From Flammulina velutipes (Eukaryota; Basidiomycota; Agaricomycetes; Agaricales; Physalacriaceae): DNA of 64,000 bases. The position numbers and the translations under genes were made by a program. The notes under the pieces were generated by a model, which worked only from the letters and a program-made list of their open reading frames with translations, had not been told where the DNA came from and ran no database searches. Each line of letters begins with the position of its first letter. The first letter of the stretch is position 1. Where the stretch lies: NCBI GenBank assembly GCA_011800155.1, contig JAALGH010000016.1, forward strand, positions 90,001 through 154,000, in the 5' to 3' direction. Below are positions 42,277 through 52,888 of this stretch, one piece after another.

Positions 42277-45200
42277 CTAGGTATTGGCATGTACAGTACT
42301 ATCTTCTCCAGCGTCAAATATAGTGTCGTCTTCATCTGGCTCGTCGTCGAAGGCATCATCGTCAGCATCTAACTCGTAGTTGAGATCTTCCTCTGGCTGC
42401 TTGTCCGCCAACAACTGCTGTCCAACCTGAACCAACGGCGCCCATGCGGCATCCAAGCGTGTCGCCTGCTCACGTAGGCGGGTCGCTGACACTACTGCAA
42501 TAGCTGTCAATCCCTCGGCAATGTCGTCCCCCACGTTCAGTCGAGCGCCAACTCGTCGATCCCACCAGCCGGCCTTCCACCGGTTGAAGACGACAACACG
42601 TCGCATTTCCTCTGTGAGGAGCACAATTTCCTCACGCCAGCGTAACATGCGTGCCCTCACTTTACACCACTCGCGCTTCAGATCTAGAGAAAGAAAGTAG
42701 TTAGTACTGTAGCTATAAAAAATATAATCCGATTACGCACTGTCTTTGAAGGCATCGTCGCCAGTCATCGTTGCCGCTGTTGCCCCCTTTGGAAAACTGA
42801 ACCATATCCAAGAGACTTCTCTGTGTCCTTCCCCCTGCGAGACCAACAAATCGACAGTAGCCGGCCCCGTCTGGCCCATGAATAGGAGGCCCCGCTCCCG
42901 AATATTGTCGGCTTCTTCTTGCTCCTGCGCGGTAAGCATACACTCGTTCAGTCCGGTGACATGCTTCTCCTCTAAGACACGGAGTTGATTCTCCCAGTCG
43001 CCATGGCCTTTCAAGCGATAGAGGGCATTCCGTGCCCAGCGATATTGGAGCTTTGCGAGATTGATATTTACCAGCACGCTGCCAAAGGTCAGTGGGAGAT
43101 AAACTGTCCAGGGATTGAAAGCAACTCACCGACGCTGTATTCCTTCAGCGCGCGTCACAGATGTTTGCCCAGTAACGTTCTGGACTTGAAAGAGGAGGCC
43201 TGCGGAGCGAGTGCGCAATCCGGAACGCAATGAGTCAAGGGATTCCCAACATTCTGCCTCACGAAGCCGTGTCTCCATATCGGCAAGACCGGGTTTGCAG
43301 GCCCGAGCAATCATACGATGTTCTGTTGAAAGTTCTGATGGCATGTATAATTTAATCTCCTCGGCGACGACGACATCGGGAGGAGCATTGAAACGTTCGA
43401 GCTGTTGGGGTGATAGAAATTCTTGGACGTTGGGCATATATGTTTGCTGTAGACCGCGAAACTTTTTAATGCGACGTAGGATATCTGTAAGTAAATTATT
43501 AGGCAAATCGAATGGACCTGAATGTAACCTACGAGTGCGCCGCTTTTCAATGTTGAATTGCTGGTAAGTTGCACCGGAATGACGTGCCTTAACTTCCCAT
43601 GCCAATGCACGCCTGATAAGATACTCGGTGCGTCAATAATCAGCGAGAAACAGCGCACGTACTGCAGACTCTCAATTTCAAGGCCTAGCACGAGCATTGT
43701 GCTGGCAGTGGACTCTTGAACTATTGCCTCTGGGTTTCTTGCTAGCGCAGCCTGCTCCTCCTTCTCCAAATCGATGCGAATCTCCGTGATAGTCATCTGA
43801 GATGTGACAGGAGCATCATACGGACAGGGCTGACTGAAATTGGCCTCCCACGCTTTGACTTCTGCAACCCATTGATCAACGACGTCTCGACCGAAGACAG
43901 TGGCTAATCCTTGGTCAAACTTGGTGAAGTTTTCGGAATGCGTTGGATAGCTCTTGAGTGCTTCAATCATTCTAGATGCAAACACTCGCTCTACCAAAAG
44001 TTAATGTGGCGCAAATTAAGGTCAATCAGGGCTCACCAAACGTGTCGATGGTCCGACGGTTGATATTGTTAAAAATATCATCCAGGGTGTCGGCACGTGC
44101 GCCTGGTCCCATCTTTTTTGTCTGTCCCGCCGCACGGTTGCTTTGAGACCAAAGCCATTCAATAATCTCTGCAGCTGTCCTACCAACAAACGGTAGAAGA
44201 TTCAATGAGAACTTAGCATGATCCTCTGGCAGATGCGCCCAGAAATGCAGCTTCGGGATTGCAAATCGCATCGTTTCAGGGTTCAGGAACTGTACTCCCG
44301 CGGGGAGATCCTTAACGCGCTTCAGCCAGTTGACCGCCCAAATGCACGTGATATCATAAGATGTGAGCTTCTTGATTTCTGCATCATGTCGACATGCCGA
44401 TGCGTGAACATAATCCACGGAACAGAATCTGATAGATGAAATAATGAGTCAGAACGTTACTAAACTGTGGCGCACTCACTTTTCACCCTTACTCAAATCT
44501 CCTAGACCGTTGGGTCAAAGGCATCTGTGCCGTGCGCAACATACCCCAGTTACTCCAGAGACTCGAAGCCCTTTCGCATTCTTGATATTTGCCAGGTGGT
44601 ACGCTTGAAACCCTGAACAACTTGGCGCATCTTCCTGTGTAGCATGCTTGGCAAGCCACCGAAAGTACGGTTTTCGCGGTGTGAAGTACGCGTTTCCATC
44701 ACCCAAGGGTGGGTCACGCTCCTCCGTTGACACATTCTCATTTCGTAGTCTGAAATTTGCATCGTTCGCGAGATATGCGGTATAGATCCAGCTACAATTG
44801 AACCGATTAAATACAGAAAATTTGTACGGATATATAGACGCACACATTCTCAGCATTTGAATAGTCAAGAGGAATATTCTTTCCCGGCTGTGGACAGGCC
44901 GGGCAAAGAAGCGCCAACTCTCCATCGGCGGTGCCAACAATTCCCGTCTCATCATGACCTCGCCCTGCATCACGGCACAGCTTGACATGCCGCCACTGCC
45001 TTAGGCATCGAAGAAGAACCCTATAGCGATTTGGCGCCGACGCACCCGTCCGCTCCTCTGTGAGCTCACTCAGGCTTCTCCATAGATCCCAACTGGGCAA
45101 TTTACCGTTACAATTCAACGTGTGTGCAAAGCGAAGGAGGGAGAAGGTGATCGCCGTCTGAGGATGGGTCGGAGTAGCGGGCCACCAGCTATTCCGAAGG

Positions 45201-46063
45201 GTAAGACTTCGATAATCGATGTTACCCTGACAGCCACAGAAACCAGCGGTGATGACATGGACTCCATTTGTATGCAAAACCGTAAAGTCGGAGATGATCC
45301 CGACAGGCGCAGGACACTGACCTCCCGTTGTGTGGCCCAAGGTGACGGTGACTCCGAGATCGGTCAAGGAAACAGGTCGAAAATATGAACCAGTCCATTG
45401 CTAGTAGATAGTTAATACAATCTGCATCGAGATGAAAGAAAGGAGCGCACCTCAACCCAATGAAGAGGTAAGTGCCGGTGTGCTTCACAGATACAGCTCT
45501 GACAGAGCAAGCCGAGACCGAGGCATTCATCATTGTGACAGCGGAATTGCGCCACACTCCCGTCCTGCCCACAGATGTTGCAACTACTGCCAGCCTCGCC
45601 TCCGGTGCCCTCCAAGCGAACCGACTCCAGTAAGTAGTCTTCTCGAACGGTCCGCCAAACTTTCATCGGGTCCATCTAAAATTATCAAGATTATCAGAGC
45701 ATCGCAGCGGTTGGGCGATCTCCTTACCGTACTGTTATAATACTTGCGTGAGGTCCGTATTTGGACATTAACACCGCCAACAGACTGCGAGATGGGAAGA
45801 TCCTCGTCATCCAGTCCAACCGTTTCGTCCAGTAGATAAGTAAAACCGTCCAATTGAGCTGCTCGTGCAAGGGTATCCGTGTCCTCGACAGTGTCGACAT
45901 TGGGTGGAGCTGCATAGATGCGTTTCCTGACGATAGGCCTGTTGTTGTCGTCGTCGTCATCGACAACATGGGTGGCGACAGCGGTACTTTGAGATTGGTG
46001 GAAATTGGTCTTCTGACCACCTTTCTTGCGTTTGACGGGTATAGGCAGTGGAGGTTCCGACAT
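42277..46063 (-). pseudogene. KDZ2 transposase (CxC2 type), one premature stop
   Basis: Start taken at 46063 (MSEPPLPIPVKRKKGG, matching KDZ1); an upstream in-frame ATG at 46075 is possible. Order as in KDZ1: basic N-terminus; CxC2 cluster (CNICGQDG...RCHNDECLGLGLLCQSCICEAH, about 45590-45470); first catalytic Asp in NDANFRLR (about 44755); second in SYDITCIWAVNW (about 44360); Glu in GRTAAEIIEWLWS (about 44170). Then a Glu-rich helical half and an acidic tail ending at 42277. TGA at 44517-44515 stands where KDZ1 encodes Arg in CLRPNGLGDL. Introns at about 44030-43990 and about 44480-44430 carry the TGTGGCGCA motif also found in the TIRs. Confidence 0.85.
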
Positions 46064-46402
46064 TGGGTTAAACAAGCTATAATAAATGTATATCAGCTAG
46101 GTTTCATACTTGAGGATGGATGGACGTACACGAGAGAATTGTGAATGAGAGACGAACACAGTTCAAAGAGTTACGATGTGATCAAAAGAAGAAACATTGA
46201 ATCAGTGTGTGTTCCCCATGTCGCGCAAGAATATCGGAAATGGGTGATCAGAAGTAAAGATAGGATAAAATCGTATCAAACGATCCATATGTAAACGACA
46301 GTGTGGATGCAGAATGGCCAGCTCATGGTGGGTCAGATGAACAGTGGATGAACAGAGAGACAAACAGCAATCATCGCTTTCCTCTTGACCATCAACATCA
46401 CT
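46064..46402. promoter_or_regulatory. Divergent promoter interval of KDZ2
   Basis: About 340 bp between transposase (-) and accessory gene A (+) start codons, mirroring the 343-bp interval of KDZ1. No strong core-promoter motif seen. Confidence 0.5.
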
Positions 46403-47308
46403 ATGGCTAACCCTCCCTCTTTGACTCTCTCCTACGACTGTCTTCCTATCTTCATCTACGACGCTGGCCACGAGAACTGCCTCAATGTCAACGCCGACGA
46501 CAATATGTATCTTATTATCCGTTCAGCGAGGTCAGGCATTCTGTGTTCAGGCTGGTGCGTATTGATCAAAATTATTTCTTCCTCCTAATCTGACCTATCG
46601 AACGAAGGGATTTCGCCGAAGCGTACTTGCGCACTGCGGACAGTGCTAATTTCTTGCCGGGAATCAAATTCAAGACCGTCAAGACTTGGGATAGCGCTGT
46701 TAGTCTGTGGCACCAAAATCATTCTCGTGCTGGCGCTCATCACTGCAACCCCACATTTACATCAGAGCCGTCTGGCTACAATGGGCGAGAAATGCGCCTA
46801 CTTCCTTCCCCACCTATTGCGTCCCCCTTTGCGTCCCCTGCGACACCATTGACTCCCCGAGGCGATAACTCCGCCTCCCAGTCACCAGTCACTCCTCGCG
46901 GTCGTGGTCGCGGTCGTGGTCGTACCATCCGCATCACTCCTGAGCTCGCTACGTCGTTCTCTCCTACACCGCTGACACCATCTAGCATGCCTTCGCCAAG
47001 GAAGAAACCCAGCAGACCCCCTTCCCCTCCTTCATCGTCGTCCAGTGGTTCATCTATTTCAAGGACTCGTGATCATGGGTCCCCTCAATCATTTGAGTGG
47101 TTCGTTGTCTTTTGCAGCGCTTCAGAGAGCCCGGAGACGTTTGATGATATGTAAGTTGATTAAATTCCGGTGGGGACGGTGTACTAAAGAGTTCTCCAGT
47201 ACTGAGGCGCAGCGGGCTATGAACAAGTTGCGTGATAAGGGCTTTCGTGTACGGATGAGGATGGGCAATGACTTGGAATACATATTGGATAGCTGGGACG
47301 GGTTTTAA
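46403..47308 (+). CDS. KDZ2 accessory gene A: RNase H1-N/viroplasmin-like domain protein
   Basis: Start 46403 (MANPPSLTLSYD). Exon 1 gives LPIFIYDAGHENCLNV and MYLIIRSARSGILCSGW; a 61-bp intron follows. The next exon continues DFAEAYL...GIKFKTVKTWDSAVSLW. The pattern of a Tyr-rich strand, GI-x-x-GW and K-F-K-x-x-x-T-x-x-x-A-x-x-x-W resembles the small hybrid-binding fold of RNase H1 N-termini and caulimovirus viroplasmin, which binds RNA/DNA hybrid. Then a Pro/Ser-rich linker with an Arg/Gly run (GRGRGRGR), the block FEWFVVFCSASESPETFDDM, an intron of about 48 bp, and a basic C-terminus to 47308. No catalytic site. A homologue sits at the same place in KDZ1. The domain call is by pattern only. 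Confidence 0.6.
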
Positions 47309-47375
47309 TTTTTGTATTATGAATATGGATCAATGTTTGTGGTTAGGGTTTTCAATATTTTTGATCTGCGCAGTC

Positions 47376-50113
47376 ATGGGCAAGGCTCAGAGGGCTGCAC
47401 GAGGGCCCTCCCACTGGATCAACAACGGGAAAATCGCTTTCTTTTCCAGTCGCCAAACGGAATGGGCGCAAGCCAAGCAGAATGGTTGCCTCCAGGTCTT
47501 CGCAGCAGATATGGCGTTCGCATACGAGATTCGCTACGGTCACCTCAAATCCCTCAACGACGACCTTCCCAACCATGTCACCCCTACTATGCCTTCGGAT
47601 ACAGAGATAGCAGCGTACGCCAAACGGAAAGCAGCAGAATTGGCATCTCTTACCCCAGCTGAGCAAACAGCGAGACAAGAGAAGGACAAAAGGTTTCGCG
47701 ATGTACGTTTCACTTGTTATTCATTCCATGTATATTCATTTACCCTATCGCTGCCTTAGAAAATCCTCAAATGGTACCGGGAACATCGTCCAGAGAAGGC
47801 TGCCAAACGCAGCAGCGAGATTGCCGACGTTCTCACCCATATCTTCCGACACACTCCACGACCCCGACGCGGACAGGTTGTCCAGACTTTCTGTAACATG
47901 TTCTGGGACGACTTTGTTGGGGAGGCTGTCAGTACAGCGTATTGGAAGGCTCTTACCAATGCCGCACGGGCTGCCGGAGACGACGACGCTGCTGCTCTCC
48001 AGTGCCATGGAACCATCACTTCTCCCCCAACGGACGGCGATGAGGAGGAGGAGGTCGCGTCTGGTGCTATCCCAGATGCCCTCAAGAAGTACGACCCCAA
48101 GAAGAAGAAATTCTTTACCGTTATGACCACCATCGGATGCGAGCTTTACGACAAATCGGCTCCGGAGGTGAAGACACAGGTTGCGGTGGAGTTGGAGGCA
48201 CGATACCAGCACAAGCTCGAGATATACAACAAGGTCAAGAAACCCGTCAATGAATACTCACCCGACGACTACCTTGTGTGAGTATGGTTCTCTTTTTGTT
48301 GCTTGCCGCATGGGTGCTAATGTGTTTCTTAGGGCGCTCGAGGAAGGAACCACATACATCACCAAAGTTGCTCGTGCCTTCGCAACCCACTTCGGAATGG
48401 CGTGTAGTATAGTTTTGATAGGTCCGGACGACAAGGGAGTCCCTACGGTACGGAGGTATGTATCTATTATCCTTTTTTTGTCGCTTGCTGACGCGTTCTT
48501 TTCCAATTAGCTGTCACGCCGGTCGCACCAAGGTCTCTGGTTGCAATTTCCCCGATTTTGACCCCACGACTTGGAATACGTTCGAGGCCAGTTTTGTACG
48601 GTTCGGTCAGAAAGTTTTCCGTGCGTCTTTGTCTTCTATCACTGGGTCTTGTTCTGAAATAATATACACAGCTGAGGGCAACTTTCGCCAGGATCTCGCT
48701 ACAGATGATGAGGCGCCAGAGGACAAGTCGTCGACTGCTGCTCCTTCGACTTCGAAAAGGAAGAAGAAATCCAAGAAGAAAGTCGCCACCTCCACCCCCT
48801 CCGATTCCGACACTGACACCGACAACGACACCGACAACGACTCTGACGAGAATATCCCGTTGGCACATCAGATGAAAAAGCGCTACAAGCCCAGCAACAA
48901 TCAAAATACTGGCAGCTCCTTGGTCATTGACTCTCGCTTCACGCCTTCCCCTGAGTTTTCATGGGAATTGAATGCTCTCGACCCCGTCGACAAGCTGGCG
49001 GCAACGAAGGCGCTGGCCAAAGAGTCGCTAGCTCAGTTAGAGCAACAGAACACGATTGCTCGGAGCAACTGGCGTGCACGTGGGATGGGTTTCAATGGCA
49101 CGCCCAGCGTCTTCACTTCATGTCGCCGCCTCCCACTTTCGGACGCCACTCTGCAGCTCGAAGCGCAGCTGCAGGCCATCCTGCAAGAGCACTACGAAAT
49201 CGAGAAGGCAGAGAATTGGCCGTCGTCATTCAGTCCAGACGCTGCTCTGTCGAAACCTCGACTTTCCAGCTACCCGCCATCTGAGACGGACATGAATATC
49301 AATCCGGACATTGACCCACCTGACGACACACGGACTCCGACACCCCCACCTGCACCTCGTTCGCTGAATCCTGTCGCTCACCTGTCAATCGCTGCCAAAT
49401 CATCAGTACCCTTGCGAAAGCGAAACAAGAGCCCGGACGAAACAGATAGCGAGGCCGACGTGGAACAAGATAACGCTACGCTCTCGTGGGACAATGTGGA
49501 TACATCGTCTTGGTCCAAAGACGTTGTTGGCATGTTCGATGCCTGCAAACGCATCCGCGATATTTCTCCGGCCTGGTTACCTCTCGTTCACGCTGCTATT
49601 GTCTTTGAACGTCGACATGGTTTTCCTGGCCGGCAGGAGGTAAAAATGGGACGTCGTCCTAAGATAGTCTCTGTATTTTTCAAGAACGCTCATTCATGGA
49701 AGCGCTCTTACGCAATCGGCGAGTCTGTCGAGACACATCGAAGATACTGGTGGGATTGGTGGCGCAGCCTCCAGCCGGACTGTCGCTTCGAAAACGGCGA
49801 TCGAGCTCAACATCTCATGCAGCTCGAGGATATGGAGTGGAACGACTTACCGGGCAAATGTGGTCCAAACGGTCTGGTCACTGTTGTCGGGTCCTTACTT
49901 TGGTGGCGCGAGGCGCTGGATGATGCCACTGGGATTGATGTTGATGTTGAGCATGCGAACTGGGAGCAGGCCGTAAAGGACGTGACATGGGCCGTCGACC
50001 ATATGATACGTCACTCCGTGAAGAAATCATCGTCTAGGCCGTCGAAAGTGAGTACTTCCAACAAATCCCTCATGCATGTCTAACTGATTTCTACACAGCG
50101 TACTCGTAAGTAG
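47376..50113 (+). CDS. KDZ2 accessory gene B: large protein of unknown function
   Basis: Start 47376 (MGKAQRAARGPSHWI). Exon 1 holds ARGPSHWINNGKIAFF and LTPAEQTARQEK; the next gives KILKWYREHRPE, PRRGQVVQTFCNMFWDD, an acidic run, YDPKKKKFF and ELEARYQHKLEIYNKVKKP. Introns at about 47701-47759, 48280-48331, 48456-48510 and 48619-48671 join frames. The long last exon has a basic KRKKKSKKK patch, Asp/Thr repeats, Pro-rich linkers, and the C-terminal block WLPLVHAAIVFERRHGF to NGLVTVVGSLLWWREAL. A final small exon ends at 50113. Blocks of this type recur in mushroom genomes as repeated genes of unknown function (from memory). Intact here. No enzyme motif seen; the role in transposition is unknown. 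Confidence 0.65.
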
Positions 50114-50194
50114 TGGTATTGTATTATAGTTACCTAGTATGAACGTAGTTTAGTTAGACAATGATATCATTTTGCGGACAAGAAAATGTGAGGT

Positions 50195-51172
50195 GCCGGC
50201 GATCTCGGTGTTGGACTTAGAGAGACAAAGGATTGATGGACTCTGTTACTGACCATGATGTCGTCGCCACTCTCTGCCCTCCTCTCGCCGTCTGCCAACG
50301 TGTTCGACCTGCACGGTGTGCTGTTTTCTTGTCGTCGTCGACTGCCGAGGAGCCGCTATCACCATCTACCAGCCCCCAGTATTGCAACTAGCGCAGGAGG
50401 CGCATATTTGACACTCCGCGGGACAGAGTGACACAACCTTGCTGTCGCTTCACTGGCACCTTTGCCTTCACTGTCGCTACCGGCTCTCACCACCGCGGGG
50501 CCAACGGGGTACATTTTACCCGACGCGATTTCTGCCCCCCGACCATTTTCCATCCCGTATGCCCATCTATCCTCCCGCCCTTCCCCAACGCTGGCGCCTC
50601 GCATTATAGCATTACATTCTATCTATTCCAGCCCCTTTTTTACCCGCTCCTAATTCCCAACCCCCATTCCCATTTCCGATGCGCCACATTTCTTTTTTAC
50701 CTACCATTCATTCATTTCCATTCGTTACGCTACGTATCACTATATTTCAGTAGTACAATCTATTTCGCTTCTATTTCCCCCCCCCCCAGTCCCGCTCGAG
50801 GTGTGGTGCCGTGCCAGGACCCATTCCCGCTGCCCCCGTTTATAGGTACGCCACGCTACCGGTCCACGCATCCGAACGTGCGCCACGCCTGTCGACCCAT
50901 CCCCGATGATGCCCGGTTTCGGTAGGTACTGATCAGCTGATTTCCCTGACAACCATTCCCGGTGCGCCACATACGGCCAGTCCCTGCCCCCTACGTACCG
51001 GTGGCGCGCCCCAGGGTGTAGTCCCCGACGTACCAGGTGCCCCGCTATGTAATCCCGCCCCGCCCTAGCCAGTGTACCTACCTAATTTAGCTGTCCAATG
51101 CGACAGTCAGTAACTAGTTAATTGGCCCCACTACTAGGGCTCTGTATCTAGTTATGTCTATGTCATAGGGTG
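50195..51172 (-). repeat. KDZ2 right terminal inverted repeat
   Basis: Inverted copy of 41227-42207, ending TGTCATAGGGTG at 51172. Confidence 0.9.
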
Positions 51173-51179
51173 CAACCTC

Positions 51180-52461
51180 AAAGACTATCGAGCCTGTCTT
51201 TGTTCCCAATGTGGACATATCACCCATCCTACGACTCTGCATTGCCCGGGAGAATAGCCATGATATCGACGAGGCCATCACTGAGGAAGCACATCACCCG
51301 GATGAATATCTTGACAGAAGTGTGCCACGGACGACAGGAATGGACGACATCGACGTGTTTCCCATTCTCAAAGCTAGCCAAGGACCGATCGTTGCGCCGG
51401 AGCCAAAACATGACTCAACATCGCAGGAGACCGGCAAGCAGTGTCGAAAGAAGGCGAAGAGGCTTCGAGAGGGAGCAGATGCACGAGTGCGCTCTTCCGC
51501 GGTGAAGAATGTGGCTGAGCCTGTTCTGGCTCCCGCCGCCATTGAACCAGAGCAATTTCCCAGCAAGTGCGGTGGCTATTCGGCAAAGACGAGTCGCCAC
51601 CGTTATCGAGACAAGGAGTATACGGTAGAGGAATTGAAAGCCAAGGGCTTTCAATATGTGGCGTCAGACGGCATGTAAGTCGCTGTTCTAGTGTTCTTTT
51701 AAGAATCTCATCTTTCATGAGACAACCAAAACCTATTGTCATCGACGACACCATCGTTGCATGTATCTTCGGATGACCTGACGACGACTCCTACCCGGTG
51801 GATTGCGCTAACGCGTTCACTTTTATTAATGAGATCGGCGAGGCTACAAAGTTCAATAAACGTCAACGAACGCACAAGCGGGGCGCGTTCTGTGCCGTCA
51901 ACGTCAGTCACGTTGCTGGGCAAGGGCAGACCAAGCCGACGGCATTGATTACTGGTCCCCTCAAGCCCTACGTCGACGCATTACTGGGAAACAAGTCTAT
52001 TCAGCGCATCATGGGGTTTCAAAGCCGTGAGTCTTACTCTCTTGTCTGGAATACTTGCTAAATTCAACTCCTTAGATGCCATCGCTGTCTGGAGCCCGAA
52101 GCTATACGAATACGGCGCACATGTTGCCTGCACAGTCAAGGCAAAGCTCGGGATTGACCTCAATTTCAATAACTCCATCTTCACCTGCGTCGCCTTCAAC
52201 TTTGGCATTTGTGTATGGACCTGGCTACACCAAGATGTCATGAACTTGGCATTCTTTTGGTGCGTAATCACGGCCCTCGGGGACTTTGACGCCACAAAAG
52301 GTGGTCATATCATACTATGGGAGCTTAAACTGATCATCGAATTCCCCCATGGCTCGTCCATTGCTATTCCCTCCGCCACAATTACACACTCGAACGTTCC
52401 CGTTCGTCAAGGTGAACGCCGCACCTCGATTACTCAATTCCTTCCCGGTGGGGTGGCGCGA
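51180..52461 (+). pseudogene. TET2: TET/JBP-family oxygenase, main part
   Basis: Continues the exon begun at 41183. N-terminal acidic part, then a basic stretch (KQCRKKAKRLRE), TVEELKAKGFQYV and an intron of about 45 bp from 51675. The next exon gives KPIVIDDTIVACIFG, PDDDSYPV, FNKRQRTHKRGAFCAVNVS and RIMGFQS. After a 51-bp intron (about 52025-52075) come VWSPKLYEYG, the HxD iron ligand (WLHQD, about 52228), FFWCVITALGDFD, GGHIILWELKLIIEFP, the distal His (SATITHSNV), the 2OG-binding Arg (GERRTS) and QFLPGGVAR. TGA at 51774-51776 falls where the family has Arg (FG-R-PDD), consistent with CGA to TGA. The frame runs into an LTR-like repeat at about 52462, losing the C-terminal block that TET1 retains at 13561. 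Triply inactivated: insertion, stop, truncation. Confidence 0.85.
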
Positions 52462-52888
52462 TGTAGAGACCTCATGGAGGTCCGAGTCCAGATGGGTACC
52501 CATGGGTAGATCCGTCGGCCCGGGATCCCCGGACTCGGACCCCTTGGATCCGCGGTGATGTGCAGTGTAGAAGAACGCCACAAAAACACACACAAAACAC
52601 ACACTAACAAGTCAATGGTGCGATGCGGGAAAGTCCGATGTTTATAGCGGGATTTCACGTTATAGTAGCAATCGTTCGTTTTGTAATAGGTGGTATGGGA
52701 CGGGTTCTTGTTCTTTGTATCTTTTGTTTTATGGGACTGTTTCTCTCTATCTTCTGCTCAAAATGCTTATACTAGTTCGACGGGGTAACAGGGATCTGAT
52801 CTTTAAACTGAGTTCTAGTTTGCCACTAAGTCACAGGCCGATTGGGATGTGTGTAAAGAGACCTAATGAGGCTCTTCCCAGGCCAACA
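52462..52888. repeat. LTR-like repeat (TG...CA, about 427 bp)
   Basis: Begins TGTAGAGACC and ends GGCCAACA; the inner 280 bp recur at 7122-7402. It begins exactly where TET2 homology ends. No target-site duplication is found (CGCGA against ACCTT), and the 3' end of TET2 does not resume, so this is not a clean solo LTR. A CGAGTCC...GGACTCG and GGATCCCGGG-type GC-rich palindrome lies at 52480-52555. Confidence 0.4.

Larger units (their letters stand above)
41227..51172. mobile_element. KDZ2: complete 9.9-kb KDZ DNA transposon
   Basis: TIRs of about 980 bp (41227-42207, 50195-51172) start CACCCTATGACATAG. Flanking CAACCTC (41220-41226 and 51173-51179) is a perfect 7-bp duplication. The transposase is on - (42277-46063); accessory genes A (46403-47308) and B (47376-50113) are on +. 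Same plan as KDZ1, but a clearly diverged element. Inserted in the first coding exon of TET2. One TGA in the transposase. Confidence 0.9.

Noticed and set aside
52462..52888. Clean solo LTR insertion in TET2
   Set aside because: There is no target-site duplication, and the TET2 3' end does not resume on the far side, so a more complex event is needed.
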